Of a stretch of DNA of 64,000 nt, positions 15,743-23,775 are shown piece by piece. The notes beneath the pieces are model-generated. The model did no database searches. It worked only from the letters and a program-made list of their open reading frames with translations, and was not told where the DNA came from. The first letter of the stretch is position 1. Each line of letters starts with the position of its first letter. Source of the stretch: Actinophytocola sp049647105. Lineage in GTDB: Bacteria > Actinomycetota > Actinomycetes > Mycobacteriales > Pseudonocardiaceae. The stretch is from assembly GCF_049647105.1 (NCBI RefSeq), contig NZ_JBARWZ010000010.1, positions 4,262-68,261 of the forward strand, given 5' to 3'. The position numbers and the translations under genes are program-made.

Positions 15743-17017
15743 TCAGTTCCGTTCCGGGTCGCCTGCCACGCGCCGGACGTCGGCGCCCAGCTTGACCAGG
15801 TTCTCCACCAGGCCCGGGTAGCCGCGGTCGATGTGGAAGACGTCCCACACCTCGGTCACGCCTTCCGCGCACAGACCGGCCAGCACGAGGCCGACCCCCG
15901 CACGGATGTCGGACGCCCACACCGGGGCGCTCGACAGGAGCGCGACCCCTCGGACCACCGCGTGGTGGCCGTCGGTGCGGGCGTCCGCGCCGAGGCGGAC
16001 CATCTCCTCGATGAAGCGGAACCTGGCCTCGAACAGGTTCTCGGTGATCATCGAGGTGCCGTCGGCGATCGAGGTCAGCGCGATCGCGAACGGCTGGAGG
16101 TCGGTGGCGAACCCCGGGTACGGCAGCGTCACGAAGTCGACCGCGGATGGCCGGTCGTGCTGCACGACGCGGAACTCGTTGTCGCCGGTGATCGTCACCT
16201 CGGCACCCGCGATGCGCAGCTTCTCGAGCACCAGGTCGAGGTGGTGGGGGTCGACGCCGCGGACGGTGACGTCACCCCGGGTCATCGCCGCGGCGAACGC
16301 CCAGGTGGCGCCCACGATGCGGTCGCCGATCACGCGGTGCTCGGTCGGCTGCAGCGCGTCCACGCCGTGGACGGTGAGGGTCGAGGTGCCGATGCCCTCG
16401 ATCTTGCCGCCCATCTGCTGGAGCATCGTGCACAGGTCGACGATCTCCGGCTCGCGGGCGGCGTTGTCGATCACCGTGGTGCCGTTCGCCAGCACGGCGG
16501 CCATCAGGATGTTCTCCGTCGCGCCGACGCTCGGGAAGTCGAGCCAGATCTGGGCGCCGTGCAGGCCCTCGGCCTCCGCGACCACGCAGCCGTGCTCGAT
16601 CTCGCTGTGCGCGCCGAGCTGGCGGAGACCGTTCTGGTGCATGTCGAGCGGTCGCACGCCGATCGCGTCGCCGCCCGGCAGCGCGACGACGGCCCGCTTG
16701 CAGCGCCCGACCAGCGGTCCGAGCACGCACACCGAGGCACGGAGCTTGCCCATCGCGGGCGAGTCGGCGCGGTGGTTGAGGTCGACGGGGGTGGTGATGG
16801 TGACCGTGTCGGTCTCGATGGTCACCTCGCAGCCCAGGCTGCGCAGCACCTCACCCATCAGTGGCACGTCCAGGATCTGTGGGCAGTTCGTGAGCGTCGT
16901 CGTGCCCTCGGCGAGCAAGGCCGCCGCCATCAGCTTCAACACGCTGTTCTTGGCGCCGACCACGTCGACCTCACCGGCCAAGCGCGCGCCGCCGTGTACC
17001 TGGAAGTGCTCTGTCAC
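15743..17017 (-). CDS. murA: UDP-N-acetylglucosamine 1-carboxyvinyltransferase
   Basis: MurA transfers enolpyruvate from PEP to UDP-GlcNAc, the first committed step of peptidoglycan synthesis. From GTG 17017 it has 424 residues, matching mycobacterial MurA. The substrate Lys/Asn pair is in GAKNSVLKLMAA. The active-site loop reads LPGGDAIGVRPLDMHQ, where Asp117 stands in place of the Cys attacked by fosfomycin. Asp at this position is known in Mycobacterium tuberculosis and Chlamydia and gives intrinsic fosfomycin resistance. Also present are HRVIGDRIVGATW and the C-terminal HIDRGYPGLVENL. An upstream TTG at 17026 is possible but gives an atypical N-terminus. Confidence 0.96.
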   Translation of the reverse strand: MTEHFQVHGGARLAGEVDVVGAKNSVLKLMAAALLAEGTTTLTNCPQILDVPLMGEVLRSLGCEVTIETDTVTITTPVDLNHRADSPAMGKLRASVCVLGPLVGRCKRAVVALPGGDAIGVRPLDMHQNGLRQLGAHSEIEHGCVVAEAEGLHGAQIWLDFPSVGATENILMAAVLANGTTVIDNAAREPEIVDLCTMLQQMGGKIEGIGTSTLTVHGVDALQPTEHRVIGDRIVGATWAFAAAMTRGDVTVRGVDPHHLDLVLEKLRIAGAEVTITGDNEFRVVQHDRPSAVDFVTLPYPGFATDLQPFAIALTSIADGTSMITENLFEARFRFIEEMVRLGADARTDGHHAVVRGVALLSSAPVWASDIRAGVGLVLAGLCAEGVTEVWDVFHIDRGYPGLVENLVKLGADVRRVAGDPERN

Positions 17018-17120
17018 GAGCGCCAACTATGCCCCAGTCGCGTGCGGGGTTGCGCGCCACCCGGGGTCCACACTGTCCGCTACCCTGCCGCCACCCGGAT
17101 GTCTAGCAAGGGGTCGTCCT

Positions 17121-17777
17121 TTGAGCTTCCTGTCGCGCTTCGCCAGCCCGGCCGGGTTCGTGCTGGTGCTGCTGTTGTTCTTCCTGTTGCCGTTCGTCTC
17201 GGCCTCCTGTGACGTACCCGGCTACGGCGAAGCCGGCGCGACTTACACCGGCGGCAACCTCGTGACCGGGACCGACCCCGAGGTGCCCGCCGAACTGCAG
17301 GAGCTCGGCAAGGACCCGGAGAGCCCGGCCGCCCTCACCGACCCACCGGACCCTGGCGTCCAACTGCTCGCGATCGGGCTGGCCGTCCTCGCGGCCGCGG
17401 GTGTGCTGACCGCGCTGGTCCCGCACCTGAAGGCACGCCTGCTCGGCGGCGCCGCGCTGGCGGCGGCCACCCTGGTCGTGACCGTCGTGACGATGAGCGT
17501 CGCCCAGTCGAACCTGCAGAACTCGCTGATGGACTGGGCCCGTCAGACCGGCGCGGCGGAAAGCCAGGATGGTGACCGCCTGGAGACCGCCGTGGCCGAG
17601 GTGACCCACACCGAGGTCGGGTTCTGGCTGATGATCGTGGTGCTGTCGCTGGTCGCGCTGATGGCCACGGTCCTCGGCCTGCTTGGCGACCGGCTGAAGG
17701 CGGCGGTGGCGGCCAGGGAGTCGGGTGAGGGACGGGTGAGCAGCTTCCCGTTCGGCGGGCACGACCACGACGACTGA
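17121..17777 (+). CDS. Integral membrane protein of unknown function
   Basis: This 218-residue protein has about four hydrophobic helices: residues 10-28 (PAGFVLVLLLFFLLPFVSA), two near the middle (LLAIGLAVLAAAGVLTALV and AALAAATLVVTVVTM), and one near the C-terminus (FWLMIVVLSLVALMATVLGL). An extracellular loop of about 45 residues after helix 1 begins with a Cys (SASCDVPGYGE). The C-terminus is His/Asp-rich (GGHDHDD). TTG at 17121 is chosen because AAGGGG lies 8 nt upstream and it removes a long unlikely extension that runs antisense through murA. It is divergent from murA by about 100 bp. The family is not recognised. Confidence 0.78.
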   Translation: MSFLSRFASPAGFVLVLLLFFLLPFVSASCDVPGYGEAGATYTGGNLVTGTDPEVPAELQELGKDPESPAALTDPPDPGVQLLAIGLAVLAAAGVLTALVPHLKARLLGGAALAAATLVVTVVTMSVAQSNLQNSLMDWARQTGAAESQDGDRLETAVAEVTHTEVGFWLMIVVLSLVALMATVLGLLGDRLKAAVAARESGEGRVSSFPFGGHDHDD

Positions 17778-17835
17778 CCATTGACCTCTACATTGCTGGA
17801 GGTTGCACGCTGAGGTCCTACTGAGCGGAGGACCG

Positions 17836-18792
17836 ATGCGTGCGGTGTGGTTGCGTGAGTTCGGCGGGCCGGAGGTACTGACGCCCGGTGAGGCGCCGGA
17901 CCCGGTCGCGGACCCGGGACGAGTCGTGGTGGACGTCGCGTTCGCCAACATCACGTTCGTCGAGACCCAGTTCCGTGCCACCGGAGGCGGCCCGTTCGCG
18001 GGCACGCTGCCGATGGTGCCCGGCAACGGGGTGGGCGGCGTGGTGGCGGCGGTGGGTTCGGGGGTCCCGGCCGACCTTCTTGGCACACAGGTGATCACCA
18101 GTACGGGCGGCTCCGGCGGCTACGCGGAACGAGTGGCGGTCGACGCGGCGGCGTTGTTCCTGGTACCGGCCGAGGTCCCGCTGGACGTCGCGGTCGCCCT
18201 GCTGGCAGATGGCAGGACCGCGACGATGATGACGCGGGCGGCCGGACTCCGGACAGGAGACCGGGTGCTGGTCGAAGCCGCGGCGGGCGGAGTCGGCAGC
18301 CTGATCGTGCAACTGGCGAAGGCGGCGGGTGCCATGGTGGTCGCGGCGGCGGGTGGCGCGCGGAAGCTGGCGGTGGCGAGGGACCTGGGCGCGGACGTCA
18401 CCGTCGACTACACCGACGAGAACTGGCCCAAACTCGTGCGGGACGCGACCGGCGCGGTGGACGTGGTGTTCGACGGCGTCGGCGGCGACATCGGCGCCGC
18501 GTCGTTCGACCTGCTCGGCCCCGGCGGCCGCATGGTGAGCTTCGGCCTGGCGAGCGGCACCTGGACCGCGATCACCGACGACGAGGCCACCGCACGCGAC
18601 GTGACCCTCGTCCGTCCGGCCGCGACGCCGGACGAGCTGCGCGCCTACACGGAAAGCGCACTCGCCGAGGCCGCGGCGGGAAGGCTCCAGCCGATCATCG
18701 GCCAGCGCTTCCCGCTGGCCGAGGCCGCGGCGGCCCACGCGGCGATCCAGTCCCGCGCCACGATCGGCAAGACGCTGCTGGAAACCCGCTGA
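17836..18792 (+). CDS. Zinc-independent quinone oxidoreductase-like MDR protein
   Basis: This 318-residue medium-chain dehydrogenase/reductase of the quinone-oxidoreductase branch opens with MRAVWLREFGGPEVL. The GroES-like domain lacks the structural-zinc Cys cluster. The Rossmann domain shows the NADPH-binding motif AAAGGVGSLIVQLAKAAGA, and VVFDGVGGDIGAASFDLLG follows. GGAGG lies 5 nt before the ATG. It is probably co-transcribed with the flavin oxidoreductase gene 23 bp downstream. The substrate is unknown. Confidence 0.9.
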   Translation: MRAVWLREFGGPEVLTPGEAPDPVADPGRVVVDVAFANITFVETQFRATGGGPFAGTLPMVPGNGVGGVVAAVGSGVPADLLGTQVITSTGGSGGYAERVAVDAAALFLVPAEVPLDVAVALLADGRTATMMTRAAGLRTGDRVLVEAAAGGVGSLIVQLAKAAGAMVVAAAGGARKLAVARDLGADVTVDYTDENWPKLVRDATGAVDVVFDGVGGDIGAASFDLLGPGGRMVSFGLASGTWTAITDDEATARDVTLVRPAATPDELRAYTESALAEAAAGRLQPIIGQRFPLAEAAAAHAAIQSRATIGKTLLETR

Positions 18793-18815
18793 CCAACCAC
18801 AGGTGGAGATGTCTC

Positions 18816-19682
18816 ATGGATGTCGGGATGACGTTGCCCTCCGGAGTCGCTCCCGGGGTGTTCGCCAAGCACGCGGAAGACGCCGGGTTGGAGTCGGTCT
18901 GGACCGGGGATCATCTGATCTCCGTGGTGCCCCGGCTGGACAGCATGATGGTGCTCGCACAGGCGGCGGGCGCCACGACACGGTTGCGGGTCGGGTTCGG
19001 GGTGCTGATCCTCGCGCTGCGGCAGGTTGTCTGGGCCGCCAAGCAGATCGCGTCGTTGCAGGAGTTGTCCGGGGATCGGGTGGTGCTCGGCGTCGGGACG
19101 GGCGGTGTCGTGCACGGGGATGCCGGCTGGCGGGCCGTCGGGGTGCCGTTCGCCGAGCGGACCGGGCGTACCTACGCCGCCCTGGCGGTCCTGCCCGACC
19201 TGGTTGCCGGGCGGACGACCGACGTGGACGGCACCTCCGTCACGCTCGCGCCAGGGGCCACCGTGCCGCCGATCCTGATCGGTGGCGGACTGCCTGCCAT
19301 GCGGCGCGCCGCCGCTCACGGGTTCGGCTGGTATCCGGCGTTCCTGCCGCCGGACGACCTCGCCGCCGGGATCGGTGAGTTCACCGAGCGTGCCGGGCAC
19401 CGGCCCGAGGTGACCGCTCAGGTCGCCATCGGCCTCGGGTCCGGTGTGGACCTCGACGCGCGGGTCAGGATGCTCACCGGGTACGGGATGTCCGAGGAGT
19501 ACGCCAGGGCCGGGTTGCTCGCCGGCCACCCCGATCAGGCCGCGGAGCACCTCGCCGCACTGTTCGCGGCCGGGGCCACCAGGGTGGTCGGGCTCCCGTT
19601 CGGCGGGGACTGGCGAGCACAGGCCGACCTGCTCGCCGAGACCGCGCGGCTGGTGGCCGGGGCGAGCACCGGCCGCCGGTAA
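18816..19682 (+). CDS. LLM-class flavin/F420-dependent oxidoreductase
   Basis: This is a 288-residue luciferase-like monooxygenase fold protein. It starts MDVGMTLPSGVAPGVFAKHA, then VWTGDHLISVV (loop near the flavin), RLRVGFGVLILALRQ and the conserved GDRVVLGVGTGG. The C-terminal GGLPAMRRAAAHGFGWYP is typical of actinobacterial F420-binding members. A GGTGGAG site precedes the ATG. It follows the MDR gene closely and ends 10 bp before the adenosyltransferase gene. The substrate cannot be assigned from sequence. Confidence 0.88.
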   Translation: MDVGMTLPSGVAPGVFAKHAEDAGLESVWTGDHLISVVPRLDSMMVLAQAAGATTRLRVGFGVLILALRQVVWAAKQIASLQELSGDRVVLGVGTGGVVHGDAGWRAVGVPFAERTGRTYAALAVLPDLVAGRTTDVDGTSVTLAPGATVPPILIGGGLPAMRRAAAHGFGWYPAFLPPDDLAAGIGEFTERAGHRPEVTAQVAIGLGSGVDLDARVRMLTGYGMSEEYARAGLLAGHPDQAAEHLAALFAAGATRVVGLPFGGDWRAQADLLAETARLVAGASTGRR

Positions 19683-19692
19683 TGTGCCCGGT

Positions 19693-20265
19693 ATGGCGGT
19701 CCACATCACGCGCGTATATACGAAGGTCGGCGACAACGGCACCACCGCGCTCGGGGACGGGAAACGCGTGCCCAAGACCGACCCTCGGCTCGCGGCCTAC
19801 GCCGACGTCGACGAGGCCAACGCGGCCATCGGGGTCGCGGTGGCCATGGGTGGGCTGTCCGACGAGCTGCTGACCGTGCTGCGCGGGGTGCAGAACGACC
19901 TCTTCGACGTCGGGGCCGATCTGTGCGCACCGGTGGTGCCGGACCCCAAGTACCCGCCGTTGCGGATCACGGAGGCCTACATCGAGCGACTCGAGGAGTG
20001 GTGTGACGCGTTCAACGAGCGCCTCGACAAGCTCTCCTCGTTCATCCTTCCCGGCGGCACCGCGGGCGCGGCGTTGTTGCACGTCGCGCGCACGGTGACC
20101 CGGCGGGCCGAGCGCGGCGCGTGGCGGCTGGTCGAGGCCGACGGGGAGCGCACCAACGTCCTCGCCGCCAAGTACCTCAACCGGCTGTCCGACCTGCTGT
20201 TCGTGCTGTCGCGGGTCGCGAACCCGGACGGCGACGTGCTGTGGCAGCCGGGTGGCGGGCGCTGA
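19693..20265 (+). CDS. pduO: PduO-type cob(I)alamin adenosyltransferase
   Basis: This 190-residue enzyme transfers the adenosyl group of ATP to cob(I)alamin, making coenzyme B12. The ATP-binding N-terminus TRVYTKVGDNGTTALGDG and the AYADVDEANAAIG block are diagnostic. FILPGGTAGAALLHVARTVTRRAER and LNRLSDLLFVLSR form the rest of the trimeric five-helix bundle with the key Arg residues. The ATG at 19693 has no clear ribosome site and may be leaderless or read through from the preceding gene. The position near murA and the ATP synthase genes matches mycobacteria. It would supply AdoCbl to the mutase at 9896. Confidence 0.94.
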   Translation: MAVHITRVYTKVGDNGTTALGDGKRVPKTDPRLAAYADVDEANAAIGVAVAMGGLSDELLTVLRGVQNDLFDVGADLCAPVVPDPKYPPLRITEAYIERLEEWCDAFNERLDKLSSFILPGGTAGAALLHVARTVTRRAERGAWRLVEADGERTNVLAAKYLNRLSDLLFVLSRVANPDGDVLWQPGGGR

Positions 20266-20271
20266 TTACTG

Positions 20272-20286
20272 CGAACGGACCGTTCG
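20272..20286. promoter_or_regulatory. Short perfect palindrome before the DUF1206 gene
   Basis: CGAACGG-A-CCGTTCG is a 7-bp perfect inverted repeat in the 50-bp gap, 30 bp upstream of the next start. It could be a repressor site or just a small hairpin after the adenosyltransferase stop. Confidence 0.35.
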
Positions 20287-20315
20287 GAACCGCACAACCT
20301 GGGTAGTCCGGGCGA

Positions 20316-21128
20316 ATGGTTGCCTCATCCGCGCATCGTGCGAAGAACAGCAAAGTGGTGCAGGGGCTCGGGCGGGCCGGCATGGTCTGCTACGGGCTCG
20401 TGCATGTGATCATCGCGTACCTCGCGGTACGCGTCGCGTTCGGGGACTCCGGGGAGCAAGCGGACCAGAAGGGCGCGGTCCAGGAGATCGGCTCCGGTTC
20501 GTTCGGTGCGGTCGTGCTGTGGGTGCTGGCCATCGGCCTGTTCGCCTACGGCGGCTGGCAGCTCATGCAGGCCGCGATCGGCTACCAGTGGGTGACCAAG
20601 CACGGCAAGCGCACCCGGCGGCGGATCGCGGCCGTCGTCAAGGCCATCTTCGGTATCTCGCTCGCGATCTACTCGATCCGGCTCGTCACCGGCAGCGGTG
20701 GCGGTGGGTCCGGGAACGAGCAACAGGAGTTCACGGCGAAGCTGCTGTCCCTGCCCGCCGGGCAGATCCTCGTCGGGATCGCGGCCGCGATCGTCATCGG
20801 GGTCGCGGTCTCCCAGATCAGGAAGGGCGTCAAGAAGAAGTTCCTCGACGACCTCGACCTGCACGACCTGCCGCGCGGCACCCAGCACTGGGTCACGAGG
20901 CTCGGTGTGTTCGGCTACGTCGCCAAGGGCATCGTGGTGGGCATCATCGGCGTGCTGCTCGGGTTCGCCGCGTTCCAGTCGAACTCACAGGAGGCCGGCG
21001 GCCTGGACCGCGCGTTGAAGACACTCGCCGCGCAGCCCTTCGGGACCGTGGCGCTCGTGATCGTCGGCGTCGGACTCGCCGCGTTCGGCGTCTACTGCTT
21101 CGCCGCCGCTCGCGCGCACAAGAACTAG
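20316..21128 (+). CDS. DUF1206 membrane protein
   Basis: This is a 270-residue integral membrane protein built of three repeated two-helix units, the DUF1206 pattern. Each unit has the signature of a Gly-rich first helix and a W/Y-Q or F-A motif in the second (GRAGMVCYGLVHVIIAYLAV with GLFAYGGWQLMQA; AAIVIGVAVSQIRKG; GVFGYVAKGIVVGIIGVLLG with GLAAFGVYCFAAARAH). The loops are basic (KHGKRTRRR, KGVKKKF), favouring a cytosolic orientation. The function is unknown across the family. ATG 20316 gives a normal N-terminus. It is convergent with the DUF2550 gene. Confidence 0.9.
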   Translation: MVASSAHRAKNSKVVQGLGRAGMVCYGLVHVIIAYLAVRVAFGDSGEQADQKGAVQEIGSGSFGAVVLWVLAIGLFAYGGWQLMQAAIGYQWVTKHGKRTRRRIAAVVKAIFGISLAIYSIRLVTGSGGGGSGNEQQEFTAKLLSLPAGQILVGIAAAIVIGVAVSQIRKGVKKKFLDDLDLHDLPRGTQHWVTRLGVFGYVAKGIVVGIIGVLLGFAAFQSNSQEAGGLDRALKTLAAQPFGTVALVIVGVGLAAFGVYCFAAARAHKN

Positions 21129-21141
21129 CTCGCGCGCAGAA

Positions 21142-21576
21142 CTAGGAAGCCCAGGGCAGTCGGCCCGGTGGGGCCGACTCAAGCCATGACAGGAACCCGG
21201 TCAGTGCGTCGGTTCCCATGGCGATCTCCACCTCGGCGCCGACGCCCGCCTCGCGGAACCGCAGCACGTGCGCCGAGGGAGGCATGCTGTACAGCTCCGG
21301 CCCCGACGGGTCCCGACGGTCCGCGATCTCGAGCGCACTGCGGCTGATCACCCGGTCGGGGCCGGGGCGCAGGCTGAGCACGCGGAACCACACGAACTCG
21401 TCACCCTGGTAGCGCCCCACCCCGAGGTGCCAGCCCTTGCCCGCGTCGTCGAGCCGGGTACGCAGCGCGGCGTGCACACCACCGGACCGCAGCGCACGCA
21501 ACCGACGAACGGTCAACCAGACGAGGACAACCGTGATCAGCAGGAGGACCGCACCGACCGTCACTGTGATGTCCAC
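21142..21576 (-). CDS. DUF2550 membrane-anchored protein
   Basis: This is a 144-residue protein with an N-terminal transmembrane helix (TVGAVLLLITVVLVWLTVRRL) and a soluble domain with WHLGVGRYQGDEFVWFRV and RAISRSAL-like motifs, the DUF2550 pattern seen directly downstream of atpC in mycobacteria. The GTG start lies 25 bp after the atpC stop, so it is the last gene of the ATP-synthase strand. No function is known. Confidence 0.88.
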   Translation of the reverse strand: MDITVTVGAVLLLITVVLVWLTVRRLRALRSGGVHAALRTRLDDAGKGWHLGVGRYQGDEFVWFRVLSLRPGPDRVISRSALEIADRRDPSGPELYSMPPSAHVLRFREAGVGAEVEIAMGTDALTGFLSWLESAPPGRLPWAS

Positions 21577-21601
21577 GGCCCGCCCCCCATTCGCCTGGCT
21601 G

Positions 21602-21967
21602 TCAGTCCTGCTGGCCCGCGGCGCGGAGTCGACTCTGCGCTCTCGCGCGGATCTCCTCGTCGTCCGAGCTGAGGTCGGCCTGCGCCGACGCCACGTCGAT
21701 CTCGTCGGCCAGGTCGGCGGACTCCGCGAGGATGCGTACCGCCTCCCCGGTCACGGAAAGGAAACCACCCTGGACGGCCGCGGTGACGGTCTGGCCGTCT
21801 GTCGTGCGCACCTTGACCACGCCACCCTCGATCAGCTGACCGAGCACGGGCTCGTGACCGGGCAGAATGCCGATCTCGCCCTCGGTGGTCTGCGCCGAGA
21901 CGAACGTGCCGGTACCCGACCACAGGCGTCGTTCCACGGCGACCAGCTGGACGGACATCTCGGCCAC
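21602..21967 (-). CDS. atpC: ATP synthase F1 subunit epsilon
   Basis: This 121-residue epsilon subunit of the central stalk regulates ATP hydrolysis. It opens VQLVAVERRLWSGTGTFVSAQTTEGEIGILPGHEPVLGQL (conserved GE-x-GILPGH in the middle) and has an N-terminal beta-barrel and a C-terminal helical pair shorter than in E. coli. The GTG start has AAGGAGG 6 nt upstream. Unlike the rest of the operon it is separated from atpD by 383 bp containing a strong hairpin, so it may have its own promoter. Confidence 0.95.
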   Translation of the reverse strand: MAEMSVQLVAVERRLWSGTGTFVSAQTTEGEIGILPGHEPVLGQLIEGGVVKVRTTDGQTVTAAVQGGFLSVTGEAVRILAESADLADEIDVASAQADLSSDDEEIRARAQSRLRAAGQQD

Positions 21968-22350
21968 GCGGTACCTCCTTGTATGGGTGTTCATTCGGAG
22001 TCTAATTGGTCGGGTCTCAACCTCCCCAGCCAGGCCGGTGTCGAGAAGGGTGAAACAAGTCACCGACCTACTGGGGTAACACATGGCCGAGGCCGAGGGG
22101 GCAGACCGGAGCCGTACGTGCGGGCCGCCCTGGCGAACGCGGCGGCGAACCGCCGGCGGACCAGGTCACGCCGGGTGAGCGAGGTCCCGCTGGAGAACAC
22201 CACATCACCCGCCCGTCCGGGCCATGAGCAACAGATCGTCGACGGGGACGAGGTGGTGCGGGCCTCCTCGACGACATGGCAGCGTCACGAGCCAAGGCGA
22301 ACGCCGCGCCCCCGAACCGGGAGCGCGGCGTTCGTCGTCTTCGGGAGCAC
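21968..22350 (-). other. Unusually long atpD-atpC spacer, no convincing gene
   Basis: The 383-bp gap holds no ORF with recognisable protein character on either strand. Near atpD it carries the terminator-like hairpin at 22299-22333. Near atpC the composition is AT-richer, and a TAGACT -10-like box lies about 45 bp before the atpC start on the minus strand, without a good -35. In most actinobacteria atpC follows atpD within tens of bases. Confidence 0.6.
22299..22333 (-). terminator. Strong hairpin after atpD
   Basis: An 11-bp perfect stem (GAACGCCGCGC with its complement GCGCGGCGTTC) and a 13-nt loop lie 18 bp past the atpD stop codon. It looks like an intrinsic terminator or attenuator inside the atp gene set. 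Confidence 0.75.
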
Positions 22351-23775
22351 CTACTTCTTGGTGATCTCCTTGTACTTCTTCTCCAGGTCCTCCAGGCCAC
22401 CGATACCAAGGAACGCCTGCTCCGGGTAGTGGTCGAAGTCGCCCGTGGTGATCTTGTCGAAGGCCTCGACGGTCTCCTCGCGCGGCACCGTGGAACCCGG
22501 CTGGCCGGTGAAGGCCTCGGCCACCAGCATGTTCTGCGACAGGAACCGCTCGATGCGGCGGGCCCGGTTCACCGTCAGCTTGTCCTCTTCGGACAGTTCG
22601 TCCATACCGAGGATCGCGATGATGTCCTGCAGCTCCTTGTACTTCTGCAGGATCCTGATGACCTCGGAGGCCACCGCGTAGTGCTTCTCACCGACGATCG
22701 CCGGGTCGAGAATGGTCGACGTCGACGCCAGCGGGTCCACCGCCGGGAAGATGCCCTTCTGGAACACCGACCGGGAAAGCTCCGTGGTGGCGTCCAGGTG
22801 GGCGAACGTCGTCGCCGGGGCCGGGTCGGTGTAGTCGTCCGCCGGCACGTAGATCGCCTGCATCGAGGTGATCGAACGACCCTTGGTCGAGGTGATCCGC
22901 TCCTGCAGCTCGCCCATCTCGTCCGCCAGCGTCGGCTGGTAACCCACGGCGGATGGCATGCGGCCCAGCAGGGTCGACACCTCAGAACCCGCCTGGGTGA
23001 AACGGAAGATGTTGTCGATGAACAGCAGCACGTCCTGGTTCTGGACGTCGCGGAAGTACTCCGCCATGGTCAGCGCCGACAGGGCGACCCGCATACGCGT
23101 GCCAGGCGGCTCGTCCATCTGACCGAACACGAGCGCGGTGTCGTTGATGACGCCGTCCTCGCTCATCTCCAGGAAGAGGTCCGTGCCCTCACGGGTGCGC
23201 TCACCGACACCGGCGAACACCGAGGTGCCACCGAAGTTACGGGCCACACGGGTGATCATCTCCTTGATGAGCACCGTCTTGCCGACGCCAGCACCACCGA
23301 ACAGACCGATCTTGCCACCGGTCACGTACGGGGTCAGCAGGTCGATGACCTTGAGGCCGGTCTCCAGCATCTCGGTCTTGCCCTCGAGCTGGTCGAAGGC
23401 CGGGGGCTTGCGGTGGATGCCCCACTTCTCGAAGTCCGCGCCGTAGCCGGGCTCGTCGAGGCACTCGCCGAGCGCGTTGTAGACGTGGCCCTTGACCCCG
23501 TCACCGACCGGCACGGAGATCGCGGCACCGGTGTCGAGCACCTCGGCGCCACGGACCAGGCCGTCCTGCGGCTGCAGGGAGATGGTGCGCACGAGGTTGT
23601 CGCCGAGGTGCTGGGCGACCTCGAGGGTCACCGTCTTCTTCAGCTCCTCGAACGTGATCTCGGTCTTCAGCGCGTTGAACAGCTCAGGCACCTGGCCGCG
23701 GGGGAACTCGACGTCGACCACAGGACCGGTCACCCGCACGATGCGGCCCTTGGCGGCGTTCTCGGTTGTCGTCAT
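22351..23775 (-). CDS. atpD: ATP synthase F1 subunit beta
   Basis: This is the 474-residue catalytic subunit. The P-loop GGAGVGKTVLIKEM is followed by the catalytic Glu in GVGERTREGTDL and the LVFGQMDEPPGTRMRV and LLFIDNIFRFTQAGSEVS (Walker B) motifs. The C-terminal helical domain contains the DELSEED equivalent (DELSEEDKLTV), which drives gamma rotation. The ATG overlaps the atpG stop by 1 nt. It is followed by a terminator-like hairpin before atpC. Confidence 0.98.
   Translation of the reverse strand: MTTTENAAKGRIVRVTGPVVDVEFPRGQVPELFNALKTEITFEELKKTVTLEVAQHLGDNLVRTISLQPQDGLVRGAEVLDTGAAISVPVGDGVKGHVYNALGECLDEPGYGADFEKWGIHRKPPAFDQLEGKTEMLETGLKVIDLLTPYVTGGKIGLFGGAGVGKTVLIKEMITRVARNFGGTSVFAGVGERTREGTDLFLEMSEDGVINDTALVFGQMDEPPGTRMRVALSALTMAEYFRDVQNQDVLLFIDNIFRFTQAGSEVSTLLGRMPSAVGYQPTLADEMGELQERITSTKGRSITSMQAIYVPADDYTDPAPATTFAHLDATTELSRSVFQKGIFPAVDPLASTSTILDPAIVGEKHYAVASEVIRILQKYKELQDIIAILGMDELSEEDKLTVNRARRIERFLSQNMLVAEAFTGQPGSTVPREETVEAFDKITTGDFDHYPEQAFLGIGGLEDLEKKYKEITKK

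Noticed and set aside
15831..17777. 648-codon plus-strand frame
   Set aside because: The first two-thirds are antisense to murA. The real membrane protein begins at TTG 17121 with a ribosome site.
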